DNA from: Ophiostoma sp. CBS 140.51
Lineage: Eukaryota; Ascomycota; Sordariomycetes; Ophiostomatales; Ophiostomataceae
Length of the DNA: 41,256 bases
Reading direction: 5' to 3'
Assembly: GCA_029298735.1 (NCBI GenBank)
Contig: JANSLP010000286.1
Span: 1 to 41,256, forward strand
Shown here piece by piece: positions 11,642-21,566 of this stretch; position 1 is the stretch's first letter, and every line of letters starts with the position of its first letter. The notes under the pieces were generated by a model. It worked only from the letters and a program-made list of their open reading frames with translations. It was not told where the DNA came from and did not search any database. A program made the translations under genes and the position numbers.

Positions 11642-12799
11642 TTATTTTTGTACTGAAAGATCTGTAAGGCTATTTTCTAGAACACTAACTATAGGTAGTA
11701 TTATTAAAAAATAACTAAAATATGCCACAGCATAAATTTGTCCCATTAAAATAAAAGGATCTTCTACGTGAACTGAACCTAAACGACCTAATGTTATAAA
11801 GACTACTCCAAATAAGTAGAAAACTAACTTGCTTAGTGGTCTAAACTGGAAACCTCTTGATCTACCTAGATCAGTAAAAGGTAAAGTAAGTAATACTAAT
11901 ATAGCAGCAAACATTGTTATAACTCCTAATAATTTATTAGGAATAGATCTTAATATAGCATAAAAAGGTAATAAATATCATTCAGGAACAATAGCAGCAG
12001 GTGTTTGCATAGGATTTGCCATTATATAATTATCACTGTCTCCTAGAGCATTAGGCATAAAGAAAACAAAGAAACTTAAAACAAATATAAAAAGAAATAT
12101 AGTAATTAAATCTTTAAATAAGTAATAAGGAGCAAAAGGTACTCTATCAAAAGTACCTGCAACACCTAAAGGATTACCTGATCCAGCTGTATCGTGAAGT
12201 GCAATTAAATGCATTAAAACTAAAGCTGCTAAAACAAAAGGTAATACAAAATGCAATGAAAAGAATCTATTTAAAGTAGCGTTATTTACACTAAAACCTC
12301 CTCAAATAAACTCAACAATATCTTGTCCAATTCATGGTATAGCACTTATAAGGTTAGTAATAACTGTAGCACCTCATAAAGACATTTGACCATATGGTAA
12401 AACATAACCCAGGAATCCTATAGCTATCATAAGTATAAATATTATTACTCCTATAGTTCAAGTTAATGTTCTTGGTGCTCTATAAGATCCATAATAAATA
12501 CCTCTAGCTATATGTAAATAAACTAAAAAAAAGAAAGCTGATGCAGTATTACTATGTAAATAACGAACTAATCATCCATTATTTACATCTCTCATAATAT
12601 GTTCTACTGAATTAAAAGCTTCTAATATACTAGGGCTATAATGCATAGCTAATGTAACACCTGTTATAATTTGTATTCCTAAACATACTGCTAACAATGA
12701 ACCAAAATTTCACAAATAACTGATATTACTAGGTTGTGAAGCGTCTATAAGATAAGAATTTACTAGTTTTAAAAGGGTGTGGTTCTTAACCGATCTCAT
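11642..12799 (-). CDS. cob: Apocytochrome b
   Basis: Membrane core of complex III, carrying haems bL and bH. The frame gives 385 residues from ATG at 12799 (MRSVKNHTLLKLVN). The Qo-site PEW motif (AIVPEWYLLPFYAILRS), GYVLPYGQMSLWGATVITN and the haem-ligating His region ALHDTAGSGNPLG are present. It has no intron, which is notable because cob often carries one in related fungi. TGA-coded Trp occurs in PEW. Confidence 0.96.
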
Positions 12800-12912
12800 T
12801 AAATTTATTCATTGTTTGTTTTCTTTACCATAATAATCGTTTTTTAAATATTATCTCCCCTAGTATTTAGTAAATTTTATCTAACGTGATAGTGTTTAAA
12901 TAATAATTAATA

Positions 12913-14883
12913 TTAACGCTTATAATTAAAAGGATAAAGTAATATTAATAATAAAATTAATGTTATTAAAATTGAAATATTTCCTACAAATAATGTAACT
13001 ATATTATAAGTAATAAATCCAACTAAAATAAATAAAGCATAGTTAGTTACTATCCCTTGATTTAAATAAGATATATTTTTACTTACTTTAATTAAACCAG
13101 TTTCAAGTCCATATGGCCCTAATAGTTCTATACTTCCTTTATCTAATATTTTAACAGTTTGACCTCCTAAATTTAAAACTAAATTTGTAATATATTTATT
13201 GTAAAAGAATTCAACCAAAAATCTTTGATTAAAAAATCCAAAAATAGTTTTACCTATTATAGATAACTTAAAATTAACTACAAGTTCAGATAAGAACTCT
13301 GATAATACTATAGCTATAATACTAAAAGATACAGTAAAAACAAAAGGTAATAATTTTCAATAAGTAGAAACACCAAATTCTGTATTTATCATTATTTCAG
13401 AATTAGGGTGAATAAATATACTATTATCTAAAAAAAATCCTGAACCTAAACCAATAAAAATATCTTTAGTTATAAATCCAAAAAATATAGAAAATAAGGC
13501 TAATATAACTAAAGGTAAACTCATAAATATATCGCTTTCATGTGCATGTTTATAATTTATTAAAGGTCCATTAGGATTAGTTAAGAAAGTTAAATAAAGA
13601 ACTTTAACTGAATATAAAGTAGTAAATATAGCACCTATTACAGCTATAATATATACAGTAATACTACTAAAACAATATTGTCCGTAGGCAGATTCTAATA
13701 TAAAATCTTTACTATAAAATCCAGTCATAAAAGGGAAAGCTACTAAACTTAAACTTGCTATTAGTATAACAGAATAACTTAAAGGTAAGAAAGATATTAA
13801 TCCTCCATATTTTCTAAAATCTTGATTATCAGCCATTGCGTGTATAACTGCTCCTGCCCCTAAGAATAATAATCCTTTATAAAAGGCATGATTAACTAAA
13901 TGGAATAATGCAACATTATAAGAAGATAAACCTACAGCTATAACCATCATACCTAATTGAGACATAGTAGAATAAGCTATAACTTTTTTTATATCTTGTT
14001 GAAAAAACCCTACAAGAGAACTAAATACAGTAGTTATAGCTCCTAATCATAAACATAATAATAATATAGTTGAACTATATTCTATTAATGGAGAAGAACG
14101 CATTAATAAATATACACCTGCAGTAACCATTGTAGCGGCGTGAATTAAAGCCGAAACTGGAGTAGGACCCTCCATAGCCATAGGTAATCATACGTGAAGA
14201 CCCACTTGAGAACTTTTAGCCATAGCACCTATTAATAAACATATTCCTATTATTATTATTATATTTTCATTAACATAAGGTGCTAATGAAAAAACAGTAC
14301 TGTAATCTAAATTACCTAAAGATCATAATATTGCAAACATTCCAACTGTTAAAAAACAATCACCGACTCTATTAGTTAAAAAAGCAGACATAGAACTTTG
14401 ATTTGCTGCTATTCTAGTAAATCAAAAACTTACTAAAAGATAAGAACAAACTCCAACACCTTCTCATCCTACAAACATTAATAAATAGTTATTACCTGTT
14501 ACTAATATTATCATCATAAATGTGAATAAACTTAAATAACTAAAAAATCTTTGATTATGAGGATCTCCGTCCATATAACCTATAGAATATAGATGAACTA
14601 AAGAACTAATAATTAACACAGGAATTAACATAGATACAGTTAAACTATCAAATTGAAATCCTCATATAATATTAAATCATTCACTATCTATTCATCTAAA
14701 TAAATTAATTGATAAAACAATATTATTAAAACCTACTTCAAAAAAAGTTATAATTGCTAAAATAGTAGTAATTATAATACTTGTACATGTTATAATTTGT
14801 GCTCCACGTACTCCAACTTTTCTACCAAAAAAGCCAGAAACTATAGATCCTAATAAGGGTAAGGTAATAATACTTAAATACAT
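12913..14883 (-). CDS. nad5: NADH dehydrogenase subunit 5
   Basis: Largest antiporter-like proton-pumping subunit of complex I, here 656 residues with TGA as Trp. Conserved stretches include VGWEGVGVCSYLLVSFWF, AMEGPTPVSALIHAATMVTA and DIKKVIAYSTMSQLG. Its ATG at 14883-14881 shares one base with the TAA of nad4L, the usual fungal nad4L/nad5 overlap, so the two are expressed from one transcript. Confidence 0.96.
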
Positions 14884-15152
14884 TATTTATATCCTATTGC
14901 AATGCTTCCTCTTAATCTATAGAAGGCTACTAAAATACCTAAACCTATTGCAGATTCGGCTCCAGCTACAATTATGATATAAACTGCGTAAGTTTGACCT
15001 ATAATATCATCAATATTAAGTGAACTTATCAATATTAAGAATGTTATAGATAAAAGCATTATTTCTATCGAAATAAGCATTAATATAATATTTTTTCTAT
15101 TTAAAACAAATCCTAAAATACCTATTAAAAAAATTATTAAAGTTATATTCAT
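14883..15152 (-). CDS. nad4L: NADH dehydrogenase subunit 4L
   Basis: An 89-residue complex I subunit with three membrane helices, starting MNITLIIFLIGILGFVLNRKN. The conserved Glu residues sit in LMLISIEIMLLS and AGAESAIGLGILVAFYR. Its stop overlaps the nad5 start by one base. Confidence 0.96.
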   Translation of the reverse strand: MNITLIIFLIGILGFVLNRKNIILMLISIEIMLLSITFLILISSLNIDDIIGQTYAVYIIIVAGAESAIGLGILVAFYRLRGSIAIGYK

Positions 15153-15217
15153 ACAAGAACAAAAAAGTTACCTCATTATTTTTTTATAACATATCTCAAC
15201 TTAAGAAGAGAAAATAA

Positions 15218-15289
15218 GATGTGTAAGAGACTTGAACTCAAAATCTTAGTAACCGTACTACTATGCTTTACCAATTAAGCTAACACACC
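15218..15289 (-). tRNA. trnR: tRNA-Arg (ACG)
   Basis: Anticodon stem TAGTA/TACTA with loop GTACGGT gives ACG. Acceptor GGTGTGT/ACACATC has one G-U pair. It lies between nad4L and cox2 and reads CGN codons. Confidence 0.82.
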
Positions 15290-15347
15290 TATTAATATAA
15301 TTATTTTTATAAAATTATATTAATTATATATACATGTATATATTAAA

Positions 15348-16100
15348 TTATTGTTCTTCAAGTCATGTTAAGAATTTTTCTAAAGAAACTGATTCAATAA
15401 CAATAGGCATAGAACTATGTAATATTCCACATATTTCAGAACATTGTCCATAAAATACTCCTTCTCTGTTAACAAATACAGATACTTGATTTAATCTACC
15501 TGGATAAGCATCACATTTTATACCTAAAGAACCACAAGAGAAAGAATGTATAACATCACCTGATGTTATAATAAATCTAATATGTGTTAATTCTGGTATT
15601 ATTACTCTATTATCCACTTCTAACATTCTTAAACTTCCTTCTTCTAAGTCTGAATCTGGTATTATATATGAATCAAATTCTATAAATTCTTCACTAGAAT
15701 CTAAGAAATCAGGATATTGGTAACTTCAATATCATTGATGTCCTTCAGCTAAAATAGACATTGAGGGATCACTAACTTCATCCATTAAATATAATAATTT
15801 AAAAGAAGGGAAAGCAATTAAAATTAATATAACAGCAGGAGTTATAGTTCAAATTAATTCTATTAATGTACCGTGATTTAAATATTTATGTGATATAGGT
15901 GAAACGTTCATAGAAAAATTTCTTATAATAGATAATAATATTCATCCTACAGCAAATAATATTATTACTAAATAATACATAATATTATCATGTAATTCTA
16001 CTAATCCTTCCATTTGAGGAGTTGCGCTATCTTGGAAATAAATTCCTCAAGCTTCAGGTGCATCTAATTTAATAATTAAATTATTTAAAAATAAATTCAT
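15348..16100 (-). CDS. cox2: Cytochrome c oxidase subunit II
   Basis: Complex IV subunit with the binuclear CuA centre that accepts electrons from cytochrome c. The frame gives 250 residues from MNLFLNNLIIKLDAPEAW. Two N-terminal helices are followed by GHQWYWSYQYPDF and the CuA site GQCSEICGILHSSMP with its Cys, Glu and His ligands. TGA codes several Trp, including one four residues before the C-terminal EQ. Confidence 0.96.
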
Positions 16101-16293
16101 ATTTTTATAAAATAAATTTTATCTATATTTACAACTTAATATATATTTTTGTAGTATATAGAATTAAAAAATAACATTAAGTATAGATTAACATTAATCA
16201 TTAAACTATACATTTTTTTTAATAAAACCATACGTATTTATTTAGTTAAAAATTTCGTCCATATTTTTTAAATTAAAAATTTTAATTTAAAAA

Positions 16294-16363
16294 TCCCTTT
16301 AAGTGACTTGAACACTTATCTTAATATATACATATACTCTGTTTTACATTAAACTATCAGGGT
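16294..16363 (-). pseudogene. Degenerate tRNA-like element upstream of cox2
   Basis: On the minus strand a D-stem (GTTT/AAAC) and a perfect T-arm (AAGTG-TTCAAGT-CACTT) are present. The acceptor stem pairs over only about four positions, and the anticodon arm is an AT repeat from which no stem with a normal 7-base loop can be read. It is probably a decayed tRNA. The remaining spacer between cox2 and orf207 holds nothing I recognise. Confidence 0.5.
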
Positions 16364-16515
16364 TATTTAATGATAAAATATCATTAATAATTAATATAAT
16401 TTATCAATATTATTTTAAAGTTAGAATTTTTATTTACTCATGTACTTAGTTTAAATTCTTAATAAATTTAACCTTACTTTTCCTTGAGATAAATATTAAT
16501 CATATAAATCTGAAA

Positions 16516-17139
16516 TTATATAGATCTAACTGCATTATTTCTAAGCTCTATAAGTCTATCAATTATATTAGAATATCTATTAAATTCAGCTAAAAGACCT
16601 CTAGTTTCCGCTAAGAAATCTACAATATTCTCATCAGCAAATGATGATGTAAAATTTTGGTGCACCTGCTCTAGTACTCTAGGTATACGTAACATAGTCT
16701 CTAAATTACCTCTAAATTCAATAAGTGTAGAAATTTGATTATTAATTGAATCAGGTGCTCCAGCAGTACTAATATTATCTGGTACCTGAAGATATACTTC
16801 ATATGCTTGTAAATTGTTTTCTAATATATCATTGGCATTTTGTATATTTGTGATAACGTCATACATATGAGGTGTTACAACTAAAAGGTCATGAGACTGA
16901 CGTATAGGATTTGTTATATCTGACAATAATGAAATGGCATCCGTCGTACTTTCAATTAAGCCATTTGTAGCAGCCTCCAGCGCAGGAGCACTTTCAATAA
17001 AACCAGGAAAATCAAATATTGCAGTGGCCACACCTCCAATTATAGCAAAAAACACCATAAATTCACTCACCGGTAAACTAGAATCTATAGCTTGTAATTC
17101 TTGCAGAATATCACCTATTGGTGCTAATACTCTGACCAC
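16516..17139 (-). CDS. Unidentified mitochondrial ORF (207 residues, lysine-free)
   Basis: I do not recognise this protein. It starts with ATG at 17139, 24 bp after the atp9 stop on the same strand, so co-transcription with atp9 is likely. It has one clear hydrophobic stretch at about residues 24-46 (EFMVFFAIIGGVATAIFDF), followed by a long acidic, helix-prone tail rich in Asn, Glu, Leu and Ile. It contains no Lys, Trp or Cys. The lack of Lys is striking in such an AT-rich genome, and the base composition is visibly more GC-rich than its neighbours. It lacks GIY-YIG, LAGLIDADG and polymerase motifs. It may be plasmid-derived, a diverged accessory gene or a lineage-specific membrane protein. 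Confidence 0.7.
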   Translation of the reverse strand: MVRVLAPIGDILQELQAIDSSLPVSEFMVFFAIIGGVATAIFDFPGFIESAPALEAATNGLIESTTDAISLLSDITNPIRQSHDLLVVTPHMYDVITNIQNANDILENNLQAYEVYLQVPDNISTAGAPDSINNQISTLIEFRGNLETMLRIPRVLEQVHQNFTSSFADENIVDFLAETRGLLAEFNRYSNIIDRLIELRNNAVRSI

Positions 17140-17163
17140 ATCTTTAAAATAAAAATAGTTGAA

Positions 17164-17388
17164 TTAGGCAACGTATAATAATAGGAAGGCCATCATCAGA
17201 GCGAATAATCCTGTGGCTTCTGAGAAAGCAAATCCTAAAATTGCGTATGAGAATAATTGACCTCTTAATGATGGATTTCTTGCAACACCTAAAATTAAAG
17301 CCCCAAAAACTACTCCAATTCCAACTCCAGCTCCTATTAAACCTGTAGTAGCTAATCCTGTTCCTATTATTTTTGCAACTTGTATCAC
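17164..17388 (-). CDS. atp9: ATP synthase F0 subunit c
   Basis: The 74-residue c-ring proteolipid. Two helices flank the polar loop ARNPSLRGQ, and the proton-carrying Glu sits in GFAFSEATGLF. Length and sequence are typical, so the mitochondrial copy appears functional. It lies between nad3 and orf207. Confidence 0.97.
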   Translation of the reverse strand: MIQVAKIIGTGLATTGLIGAGVGIGVVFGALILGVARNPSLRGQLFSYAILGFAFSEATGLFALMMAFLLLYVA

Positions 17389-17584
17389 TTTATTAATATT
17401 GGTCTAATGATATCCTACTTGGATGAATACTGATACTGATGAATATTTATTTAATATTAATTAATAACCAAATACCCTATATTATTAGGATATTACAAAT
17501 AAACTTTATTATTCGGATTCTTTGTATATTATTTATGATAATATACTTAATATAAGATATTAATTTAAATTATGTATTATTATT

Positions 17585-17986
17585 TTATAACGTGAATATT
17601 TTTATATTTTTTGTATTAGTTTTAATTATAGATTGTCTACTATCTATTTTTAAAGCATTTTTACCTAATTCATAAACAAAACCTATTGTAACAATTGTTG
17701 TAAAACCTAACATTATAATTAATCCATATAAATCATTAGTATAACTACTAACACCAAAAGGAAATATTAATAATATTTCTAAATCTAAAAGAAGAAATAT
17801 AAGTGCGTATATAAAAAATTTAATAGTAAATTGACTTCTATTTTGACCTAAAAAACTATGAAATCCACATTCAAAAATAGAATATTTTTCTTGATAAGGA
17901 TTATGAGGTGCAAATACTAAATTAATAACTAAAAAAAGAGCTGCTATAATAAGTACTAATATAAATAATATACTTAAACTAGACAT
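17585..17986 (-). CDS. nad3: NADH dehydrogenase subunit 3
   Basis: A 133-residue complex I subunit. The conserved Cys loop reads KYSIFECGFHSF, and the acidic helix reads LIFLLLDLEILLIFP. ATG at 17986 follows the nad2 stop (17989-17987) with no gap, so nad2 and nad3 share a transcript. The 196-bp spacer after it (17389-17584) holds nothing I recognise. Confidence 0.96.
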   Translation of the reverse strand: MSSLSILFILVLIIAALFLVINLVFAPHNPYQEKYSIFECGFHSFLGQNRSQFTIKFFIYALIFLLLDLEILLIFPFGVSSYTNDLYGLIIMLGFTTIVTIGFVYELGKNALKIDSRQSIIKTNTKNIKIFTL

Positions 17987-19648
17987 TTAATAATTAAATA
18001 AAAATTGTACCAATATGGTACTCATACTTAATCATTCTTTATTTACAAATATAAATAATAATATAATTAATGTTATTACAGATATTGTAATAGCTATTGG
18101 ACTAGATATTGCAATATTATTATATTTAAAAGTAATAGATTTAATTAAAATATTTTGTTTGTTATATATATTACCATTAAAACTTAAATTATTTAATAAT
18201 GGATTTACTTTATATTGAGGTGAATAAAAGAAAATTTCTTTTATAATATTTAAATAATATACAGCACCAATTACACTTGTTAATATTGCAATTAAAGATA
18301 AGAATATATAACCATTATCTAAAGCAGCACTTAATACCATCTGTTTAGCAAAGAACCCTACAAGAGGAGGTATACCTGCAAAAGAGAATATAGTAATAAC
18401 TAAACTTAAAGATAAAGCAGGATTTATATAAAAATAACCTTTTAATTGACTAATTAATTGTATAGGTGAATTATCTTTATCTAATAATTCTTTGTATTCT
18501 TTATTATCATTAATATAATAATATAAAGAAAATCCTATAGCTATTAATATTAAGAAAGCATTTAAATTACTAATAGAGTATTGCATTAGATAAAAAATAA
18601 AAGCTTGAGTAGATTCTACACTAGATATACTTAAAGCTAATAAAATAAATCCTACGTGAGAAATAGTACTATAAGCAAATAATCTTTTTATTCTAAATTG
18701 AGTTAAACCTACTACAGTTCCTATTATCATTGATAATAAAGAACTAATTAATAAACCATATGTTCAATTAAAATCTGAAAAATAATTTCTAGTATAAAAT
18801 ACTATTTCTAGTAAAAATACAAATATTGAAATTTTAGCTATTATAGCTACAAATGTAGTAACTATTGTAGGTATAGCATCATAAACGTCAGGAGATCAAA
18901 AATGAAAAGGGGCAGCACTTACTTTAAATAAAAATCCTATACTAAATATAAGTAAAGCAAAATTTATATAAAAAGGTTTATATCATAAATCTGTACTATC
19001 ACTAATACTAGTTATAGCATATAAAGCATCTAAATTAGTAGTACCTGAATTAGCATATAATAAACTTGTACCTAATAGTATAAAACATGAACTTAAACCT
19101 CCTAATAAAAAATACATTAAACCACCTGTAGTAGATAATTCTGAATTTCTATATATAGTACTTAATAAATATAAACCATAACTTTGTAATTCTATAGAAA
19201 GAAATACAGATATTAAATCGCTAGTTGAAATTAAAAAAACAGCTCCAGTAATTATAAATAATAATATTAAAGGATATTCTATAATTCTTAAATGTTCTCC
19301 CATTTTATTAATAATTTTAGTTCTATAAAATACTAAATTATTAAATAATAATTGTGTTAATGAAGAATGTTCAGATACCCAAACCTTTCTTGGATAAAAA
19401 CTAGTTAATTGTAATATTAATATACTAATTAAAAATATAAAAATATCAAAAATTTGTGTAATACTAGTAATATTAAGTAAACCTCCGTGTAAACTTATAC
19501 CTTTACCTATAATAAATATAGTTATTGTACTATGTAATATAGAATAAACTAAAGCAATTATAGCTACTCTATTAAAAAGTATAGATATGTCTCGTCGTAT
19601 AGTAACGGCATTAGAAAGTAATAAAGATAATATTGAAATTAAAAGCAT
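17987..19648 (-). CDS. nad2: NADH dehydrogenase subunit 2
   Basis: Antiporter-like complex I subunit, 553 residues when read with TGA as Trp. I chose the Met at 19648 (MLLISILSLLLSNAVTIRRD), which matches the usual start, over one at 19705 that would overlap the trnM region. Conserved blocks are VSAAPFHFWSPDVYDAIPT and FAGIPPLVGFFAKQMVLSAAL. The C-terminus continues through a TGA at 18032-18034 to a TAA that abuts the nad3 ATG. Confidence 0.94.
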
Positions 19649-19683
19649 TTTTTTTATTAAATAGACATATTTAACTGTGTCTA

Positions 19684-19753
19684 GCCTGAAAGGTGAATCG
19701 AACACCTATCATTATCGTATGAGAATAAGGTTTTACCGTTAAACTATTCAAGC
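19684..19753 (-). tRNA. trnM: tRNA-Met (CAT)
   Basis: Anticodon stem TTATT/GATAA with loop CTCATAC gives CAT. Acceptor GCTTGAA/TTCAGGC has a G-U pair. It is the tRNA next to nad2, the usual last Met of the hypocrealean cluster. Confidence 0.87.
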
Positions 19754-19794
19754 TTATAAGATGTATATCTTTTTAACTTTTAGATTAAAAAAAG

Positions 19795-19868
19795 GGTATA
19801 TATTTGGACTCGAACCAAAAACCACTTGATCCACACTCAAGCGCTCTACCTATTAAGCTATATTTACC
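19795..19868 (-). tRNA. trnH: tRNA-His (GTG)
   Basis: Anticodon stem CTTGA/TCAAG with loop GTGTGGA gives GTG. An 8-bp acceptor, as in His tRNAs, can be drawn with one mismatch. Confidence 0.88.
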
Positions 19869-19885
19869 TAAATAAAACCATTTTA

Positions 19886-19959
19886 TTATGTTGGAGCGAT
19901 TCGAACACTCAATAGTAAATACCAAAAATTTATGACTTACCCATTAGTCCACAACATAA
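19886..19959 (-). tRNA. trnQ: tRNA-Gln (TTG)
   Basis: Anticodon stem TAAAT/ATTTA with loop TTTTGGT gives TTG. Acceptor TTATGTT/AACATAA pairs perfectly. It lies between trnH and the first trnF copy. Confidence 0.87.
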
Positions 19960-19972
19960 ACCATTATTTTAT

Positions 19973-20043
19973 GCCCAAGACAAGATTCGAACTTGCAACC
20001 TAAACAACTTCAACGTTCCGCTCTACCATTGAGCTACTTGAGC
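19973..20043 (-). tRNA. trnF: tRNA-Phe (GAA), copy 1
   Basis: Anticodon loop TTGAAGT gives GAA. Acceptor GCTCAAG/CTTGGGC has one G-U pair. It is nearly identical to the copy at 20396-20466, differing at two positions that I can see. Confidence 0.83.
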
Positions 20044-20045
20044 TA

Positions 20046-20112
20046 TATGAATATCGAACCCACACTTCCCTTATGTATCCAGGATATCTCTACTATCCCT
20101 TAAGATCATGGC
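20046..20112 (-). pseudogene. Degenerate tRNA-like element
   Basis: The minus strand has a T-loop-like GGTTCGATA and an anticodon-like hairpin GGATA-GTAGAGA-TATCC. The T-stem does not pair, the D-arm is missing and no acceptor stem can be drawn. It fills the spacer between trnF copy 1 and trnL(tag). The following 165 bp hold no gene that I can see. Confidence 0.35.
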
Positions 20113-20279
20113 CTTTTTTTATTATTTATGACTAATAATATTAACGTATTTTATTATATACTTTTCTATTGTATATAATAGAATTTTATATAATAACCAA
20201 AATTAAACTCTAAAATTACTAAGTATCTATTAACTATTTCTAAACTATTTCATTCTTTTTAAGTTAACGTATTAAACAT

Positions 20280-20362
20280 ATAGATGACAAGATTTGAACT
20301 TGTATGGTATTTAAACCATTCTGGCCTAAACAGAACCTGTCTACCAATTTCAGCACACCTAT
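20280..20362 (-). tRNA. trnL: tRNA-Leu (TAG)
   Basis: Anticodon stem TTCTG/CAGAA with loop TTTAGGC gives TAG. A long variable arm (TGGTTTAAATACCA) and acceptor ATAGGTG/CATCTAT are present. Confidence 0.9.
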
Positions 20363-20395
20363 TGAAAATTTTATCTAAATAAACCATCATTTTAT

Positions 20396-20466
20396 GCCCA
20401 AGACAAGATTCGAACTTACAACCTAAACAACTTCAACGTTCCGCTCTACCATTGAGCTACTTGGGC
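20396..20466 (-). tRNA. trnF: tRNA-Phe (GAA), copy 2
   Basis: Anticodon loop TTGAAGT gives GAA, and acceptor GCCCAAG/CTTGGGC pairs perfectly. The match to copy 1 extends a little into the 3' flank, so this is a recent local duplication or gene-conversion product. Confidence 0.87.
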
Positions 20467-20548
20467 TATCGGGCAGACAAGGACTAGGCTAGATTACCTT
20501 GTAACCTCTTGTTTTCTACAAGCCATTTACCATTAAAAATACTACCCT
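20467..20548 (-). pseudogene. Class II tRNA-like element with altered anticodon loop
   Basis: On the minus strand an acceptor-like pairing (GGGTAG/CTGCCC), a D-arm and a long variable hairpin (GGTTAC/GTAATC) are visible, as in Leu, Ser or Tyr tRNAs. The anticodon hairpin CTTG-TAGAAAA-CAAG lacks U33, and the T-loop lacks TTCGA. Leu(TAG) is already encoded at 20280, so this is probably a decayed duplicate. Confidence 0.45.
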
Positions 20549-20550
20549 AT

Positions 20551-20620
20551 ACAACTAATCGGAATTGAACCGATATACTTCAGGTGGAAACTGATTATTT
20601 TACCATTAAATCATAGTTGC
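20551..20620 (-). tRNA. trnG: tRNA-Gly (TCC)
   Basis: Anticodon stem with loop TTTCCAC gives TCC. Acceptor GCAACTA/TAGTTGT and T-loop TTCAATT are present. It is the only Gly tRNA seen. Confidence 0.87.
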
Positions 20621-20723
20621 TATTAAATTTGTTTTAATAATTTTTAATTATTATTTTTAATTTTTTTTTTATCTTTTTTATCTAAAAATTAGTATAATAG
20701 ATGACTATTTTTTTTTTTAAGAT

Positions 20724-20793
20724 GGAGCTAGCAGGAATCGAACCCGCGCTTTCCAAGCGCAATTTGGACGTGCTACCGCTGCACTATAGCCCC
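20724..20793 (-). tRNA. trnA: tRNA-Ala (TGC)
   Basis: Anticodon stem TCCAA/TTGGA with loop ATTGCGC gives TGC. It is unusually GC-rich and well paired (acceptor GGGGCTA/TAGCTCC) compared with its neighbours. Confidence 0.92.
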
Positions 20794-20859
20794 TCTTTTT
20801 ATCAATTAATATTATAAATGTATTTTATTATATACTTTTATATTATATATATAATACTT

Positions 20860-20940
20860 ATCCAAGGAACGACTCGAACGTTCACGGCTATTAACCAACA
20901 AAACTTAAGCTTGCACTGTCTACCATTCCAGCACTCGGAT
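20860..20940 (-). tRNA. trnL: tRNA-Leu (TAA)
   Basis: Anticodon loop CTTAAGT gives TAA. A long variable arm and acceptor ATCCGAG/CTTGGAT are present. Confidence 0.88.
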
Positions 20941-20950
20941 TATAAATTAA

Positions 20951-21021
20951 AGTGAATAAAGGATTTGCACCTATTTCAAGTGGTTATGAGCCACTTATGT
21001 TTACTATTACACTAGTTCGCC
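20951..21021 (-). tRNA. trnM: tRNA-Met (CAT), weaker paralogue
   Basis: Anticodon stem AGTGG/CCACT with loop CTCATAA gives CAT. It is a close copy of the tRNA at 21205-21275, but its acceptor stem has a C-A mismatch, so it may be losing function. Confidence 0.75.
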
Positions 21022-21025
21022 TGCT

Positions 21026-21097
21026 AAGGCCAGAGTGACTCGAACACTCATAAGTACTGTTATGAGCAGTATACTCTACCAATTGAGCTATAGCCTC
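21026..21097 (-). tRNA. trnM: tRNA-Met (CAT)
   Basis: Anticodon stem TACTG/CAGTA with loop CTCATAA gives CAT. Acceptor GAGGCTA/TGGCCTT pairs with G-U wobbles. Its sequence is unrelated to the two flanking Met copies, so it may be a different (initiator or elongator) type. Confidence 0.87.
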
Positions 21098-21105
21098 TAG
21101 ATTTT

Positions 21106-21177
21106 AGACTAGACAGGATTCGAACCCGCGATATTAGCATTGAAAAAGCTATGACTTATCCACTTGTCTACTAGTCC
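21106..21177 (-). tRNA. trnE: tRNA-Glu (TTC)
   Basis: Anticodon loop TTTTCAA gives TTC. Acceptor GGACTAG/CTAGTCT and T-arm CGGG-TTCGAAT-CCTG are present. Confidence 0.88.
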
Positions 21178-21204
21178 TTAAAACTAAAATATTACTATAA
21201 CTAA

Positions 21205-21275
21205 AGCGAATGAAGGACTTGCACCAACTTCAAGTGGTCATGAGCCACTTATGTTTACTATTACACTAGTTCGCT
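21205..21275 (-). tRNA. trnM: tRNA-Met (CAT)
   Basis: Anticodon stem AGTGG/CCACT with loop CTCATGA gives CAT. Acceptor AGCGAA/TTCGCT pairs well. It is the better-paired partner of the copy at 20951-21021. The 220 bp up to trnT contain AT-rich spacer only. Confidence 0.86.
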
Positions 21276-21496
21276 AGATTATCTTTTTTTTATAGAAAAA
21301 TTATTATATTAATTTTTTATAGCATAAATAATGTTTTATGTAAAACCATTATCTTAAATTACATATGTATATATTTATATAAATATATTATTCATATTTA
21401 TAATTTTATATACTATATTTACTACAAGGTCTACAAAAAACCGGGAAAAAATATATTTATTTAATAAAAAAAAAAATAGTATTAACTTAGGCCTAA

Positions 21497-21566
21497 GCCC
21501 AGTACAAGTATCGCACTTGTGTCTACTGATTACAAAACAATTGCATTTCTTTTATGCTAACCAGGC
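21497..21566 (-). tRNA. trnT: tRNA-Thr (TGT)
   Basis: Anticodon loop TTTGTAA gives TGT. The acceptor starts GCCTGGT and pairs with ACTGGGC. It directly follows rnl, the usual hypocrealean position. Confidence 0.85.

Noticed and set aside
16934..17152. Plus-strand frame opposite orf207
   Set aside because: Mirror of orf207 with poorer start context and no independent support.
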